A stretch of 64,000 nucleotides of DNA from Rhabdophis nuchalis. Taxonomy: Eukaryota; Chordata; Lepidosauria; Squamata; Natricidae. The DNA lies in NCBI GenBank assembly GCA_039707465.1, contig CM077643.1, positions 245,116,419 to 245,180,418 of the forward strand. Direction: 5' to 3'. A program made the position numbers and the translations under genes. Below, piece by piece: positions 61,210 to 64,000 of this stretch. The first letter of the stretch is position 1. Each line of letters starts with the position of its first letter. Under the pieces are notes generated by a model, which made no database searches, was not told the DNA's origin, and saw only the letters and a list, made by a program, of their open reading frames with translations.

Positions 61210-64000
61210 CTATCCAAGGCCGGCCAGTCGAAAGAAATGGGTCTTTAGTTTCATACGGAAGGAGCGGAGGTCCGTGGTCGTTCTAATATCGGGGGGAAGG
61301 TCGTTCCAGAGGGCCGGGCCCGCCACAGAGAGAGCCCTTCCCCTGGGCGTCGCCCGCTGACAAAGTCTAGTGGACGGCACCCGGAGAAGTCCCTCTCTGT
61401 GGGAGCGAATCGGTCGTGAGGATGTATGGGGCAGGATCCGATCCCGCAGATAGCTAGGTCCCGAGCCATGGAGCGCCTTAAAGATGATAGTTAGCACCTT
61501 GAAGCGCACCCGGAAGACGACAGGCAGCCAGTGCAGCTCGCGCAGGAGTGGTGTAACGTGGGTGAACCTGGTGGTCCCCATAATTGCCCGCGCGGCTGCA
61601 TTCTGAACTAACTGAAGCCTCCGGGTGCACCTCAAGGGAAGCCCCATGTAGAGAGAGTTACAATAGTCCAGTCGGGATGTCACGAGGGCATGAGTGACTG
61701 TGCGAAGGGCGTCCCGATCCAATAGGGGGCGCAATTGGCGAACCAGGCGAACCTGGTAAAACGCCCTCCTGGCCACGGCTGTCACTTGCTCTTCCATAGA
61801 CAGCCGGGTATCCAGGAGGACACCCAAATTGCGTGCCCCATCCACAGGGGCAAGATGTTCGCCCCCTATGGCCAGCGTTGGAGAAAGCTGGTTGAATCGG
61901 GCAGCCGGAAACCACAGCCACTCGGTCTTGGTCGGGTTGAGCCTGAGTCCGTTACTTCCCATCCAGATCCGCACGGCTTCCAGGCACTGGCACATCACCG
62001 CTACGGCATCGTTGGGGTGGTTTGGGGTAGATATGTACAGCTGGGTGTCATCAGCGTACAGGTGGTAATCTACCCCAAAACCACGGATGATCTCACCCAG
62101 CGGCTTCATATATGCGTTAAACAGGAGAGGTGAGAGGACCGACCCCTGAGGCACCCCGCATGTGAGGGGTCTCGGGGTCGACCTCTGCTCTCCTGCCCGC
62201 ACAAATTGCGATCGGCCAGAGAGGTAGGAGGAGAACCACCGTAAAACGGTGCCTCCCACCCCCAACCCCCCCAGCCGATGCAATAGGATACCATGGTCGA
62301 TGGTATCGAAAGCCGCCGAGAGGTCTAATAGGACCAGGATGGAGGAACATCCCCCATCTCTGGCCCTCCAGAGATCATCTACCAACGCGACCAATGCCGT
62401 CTCGGTGCTATGCCCGGGCCGAAAGCCGGACTGGCGCGGATCTAGATACTCAATTTCCTCCAGGTGACGGGGAAACTGTTGTGCCACCACACTCTCAACA
62501 ACCTTCGCCAAAAAGGGAAGGTTGGAGACTGGACGATAGTTGTTTAAAAGAGCTGGGTCCAAAGAGGGCTTCTTGAGGAGGGGCCTCACCATGGCCTCTT
62601 TTAGGGAAGCAGGCAAGGAACCCTCACTCAAGGATGCGTTGACAACCTCTTGGAGCCAGCCTCGTGTCACCTCCCAGGATGCCAGTACAAGCCAGGAGGG
62701 GCACGGGTCCAATAAACATGTGGTGGCTCGCAGTCGCCCACGTAACCTGTCCATATCTTCGGAAGTAACGGAGTCAAACTCCTCCCAAACAAGATCTCTC
62801 TCGTGGCATCCCACTGGGCCATGAATGGGGGCTAGCTCACTCTGTATCTGAGCGGTTTTCTCCTGCAGAAAAGTCACAAATTCCTCTGCTCTACCCTGTA
62901 GTGGGGCTTCCCGCTCCCTCTGTTGGAGGAGGGAGCGGGTCACCCTAAACAGGGCGGCAGGGCGGTTTTCTGCGGATGCTATGAGAGTGGCACAATGATG
63001 ACGTTTGGCCACTCTCAGCGCCACAATGTAAGTCCGTAAATGGGCTCTTACCTGTGTCCGGTCAGATTCAGAACGGCTAGACCTCCATCTTCCCTCTAGG
63101 CATCTCTTGCGGCGTTTCATCACCCGCAGCTCCTCAGTAAACCAAGGAGCCAGGGTGGTTCGCCGCCGCAAGAGAGGCCGCAAGGGCGCGACCCGATCCA
63201 AGGCTCCCACGGCCGCAATGTTCCATGCGGCCGTGAGGTCCTCGATCGGGGCGCGGGTCAGGGAAACAGGAAATGGCCCAAGCGCTGTCTGGAACCCATC
63301 CGGGTCCATCAGGCGCCTGGGGCGGTACCAGATTGGCGACTCTGGTTCCGCCTCCCCGCGGAGGGGAGCAGCGGTCGGAAAGTCGAGCCGGAGAAGTGAG
63401 TGGTCTGACCATGACAAGGGCGTGATGACTATGTCCCCTATACCCAGATCACTCTTCCATTGGTCTGAGACAAAGATGAGATCCGGCGTATGTCCACCCT
63501 CGTGAGTGGGGCCCTGAATTACTTGGGTCAGGTCCATGGCCGTCATGGAAGCCATGAACTCCCGAGCTGCCACGGATGATTCGCCCACCGATGGCAGATT
63601 AAAGTCCCCCATGACTAAAAGTCTGGGGGTCTCAACTGCCACCGTAGCGATCACCTCCAGCAGCTCGGGCAGGGCTGCTGCTACATAGCGGGGAGCCAGG
63701 TATACAACCAGCAAGCCCAACTGCCTCCCTAGGCCCCACTTCACAGAGAGGGACTCACAGCCGGTAGTCTGAGGCACAATGGTCTCTCTCGGCTCAAGGC
63801 CTTCCTTGATAATGACCGCTACCCCACCTCCCCTGCCTAGGGCCCGCGGCTGATGAAATGCGCGGTAGCCTGGTGGGCACATTTCAACGAGGGGAAGACC
63901 TCCCTCGTGGCCCAACCAGGTTTCCGCAATTCCTACCAGGTCCGGCTCCCCCTCTGACACAAGGTCACTAATGAGGGGGGCTTTGTTGACAACGGACCTG
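61210..64000 (-). CDS. L3/CR1-clade LINE ORF2 (endonuclease-RT), open past window edge
   Basis: A single open frame of over 920 codons with no stop. The GTG at 63960 is not the start: upstream codons stay open to base 64000 and give RSVVNKAPLISDLVSE, the usual start of an AP-like endonuclease. Counting from that GTG, the endonuclease has IAETWLG (about 11-17), VMGDFNLP (116-123) and WSDHSLL (184-190). The RT has NNYRPVSNLPF (473-483), SGFRPGHSTET (511-521), LLDLSAAFDTIDH (544-556), GVPQGSVLSPLLF (602-614), YADD (635-638) and LNPTKTEW (674-681). The C-terminal domain ends FFRLAGLG. The protein would nick target DNA and reverse-transcribe its own RNA. All visible catalytic residues are kept. 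The 5' end and any ORF1 lie outside the window. Confidence 0.95.
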   Translation of the reverse strand, partial: RSVVNKAPLISDLVSEGEPDLVGIAETWLGHEGGLPLVEMCPPGYRAFHQPRALGRGGGVAVIIKEGLEPRETIVPQTTGCESLSVKWGLGRQLGLLVVYLAPRYVAAALPELLEVIATVAVETPRLLVMGDFNLPSVGESSVAAREFMASMTAMDLTQVIQGPTHEGGHTPDLIFVSDQWKSDLGIGDIVITPLSWSDHSLLRLDFPTAAPLRGEAEPESPIWYRPRRLMDPDGFQTALGPFPVSLTRAPIEDLTAAWNIAAVGALDRVAPLRPLLRRRTTLAPWFTEELRVMKRRKRCLEGRWRSSRSESDRTQVRAHLRTYIVALRVAKRHHCATLIASAENRPAALFRVTRSLLQQREREAPLQGRAEEFVTFLQEKTAQIQSELAPIHGPVGCHERDLVWEEFDSVTSEDMDRLRGRLRATTCLLDPCPSWLVLASWEVTRGWLQEVVNASLSEGSLPASLKEAMVRPLLKKPSLDPALLNNYRPVSNLPFLAKVVESVVAQQFPRHLEEIEYLDPRQSGFRPGHSTETALVALVDDLWRARDGGCSSILVLLDLSAAFDTIDHGILLHRLGGLGVGGTVLRWFSSYLSGRSQFVRAGEQRSTPRPLTCGVPQGSVLSPLLFNAYMKPLGEIIRGFGVDYHLYADDTQLYISTPNHPNDAVAVMCQCLEAVRIWMGSNGLRLNPTKTEWLWFPAARFNQLSPTLAIGGEHLAPVDGARNLGVLLDTRLSMEEQVTAVARRAFYQVRLVRQLRPLLDRDALRTVTHALVTSRLDYCNSLYMGLPLRCTRRLQLVQNAAARAIMGTTRFTHVTPLLRELHWLPVVFRVRFKVLTIIFKALHGSGPSYLRDRILPHTSSRPIRSHREGLLRVPSTRLCQRATPRGRALSVAGPALWNDLPPDIRTTTDLRSFRMKLKTHFFRLAGLG

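Noticed and set aside
62540..63505. Plus-strand frames of 94-132 residues
   Set aside because: Antisense shadows of the intact L3 ORF2.
63958..63960. GTG as the start codon of the L3 ORF2
   Set aside because: In-frame coding with endonuclease-type residues continues upstream to the window edge, so the true start is outside.

Overview
The window looks like a gene-poor stretch of a squamate reptile nuclear genome, most likely a snake. The evidence is the repeat content: three copies of a tRNA-headed SINE with a CCTTTACCTTT-type tail (the Sauria SINE pattern), an RTE/BovB-type LINE C-terminus, many L3-type CR1-clade LINEs with AAT or AAAT tails, a second LINE type with an AATAG tail like those known to seed microsatellites in snakes, classical CR1, non-mammalian L1, and many short hAT-like elements with 8-bp target-site duplications (TSDs). 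I found no host protein-coding exon, tRNA, rRNA or CRISPR array that I can defend. The window could be intergenic or lie inside a long intron.

Layout. 1-7.2 kb: unique AT-rich DNA with two hAT elements (1684-1938, 6113-6485), a dispersed DNA repeat (about 3190-3540) and a solo LTR (4071-4782). 7.2-9.26 kb: an L1 fragment carrying a second L1 and an L3 LINE inside it, the two L1 insertions marked by long TSDs. 9.3-20 kb: mostly unique, with scattered L3 tails, SINEs, a hAT and microsatellites. 20-22.8 kb: a DNA repeat with a SINE inside it, a possible Helitron end, an inverted GC-rich minisatellite, a GGTAG-rich VNTR and an L3 copy. 22.8-30 kb: unique DNA, a (TC)n tract, an L3 copy next to an AATAG-tailed LINE, and a Tc1-like relic. 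30-36.9 kb: hairpins, a SINE, L1 and L3 pieces, and a 318-bp palindrome made of SINE-like bodies. 38-47 kb: DNA transposons, including a four-part nest at 40.55-42.17 kb. 47-50.3 kb: an RTE tail and an L3 copy split by an ORF1-only L1. 51-60 kb: more hATs, two CR1s (one holding two hATs), an L3 and a solo LTR. 61-64 kb: an L3 LINE with one uninterrupted endonuclease-RT reading frame that continues past the window edge.

How the parts relate. The autonomous elements (L3, CR1, L1, RTE/BovB) would supply enzymes in trans to non-autonomous ones: Sauria SINE to RTE/BovB, and the ORF1-only L1 to a complete L1 elsewhere. The hAT-like elements need a transposase that is not in this window. The L3 open frame at the right end is the only clearly intact coding sequence. 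The most unusual items are the ORF1-only L1 with exact TSDs, the SINE-derived palindrome, the GC-rich inverted minisatellite, and the recurrence of AACCGGTT inside the hAT family.
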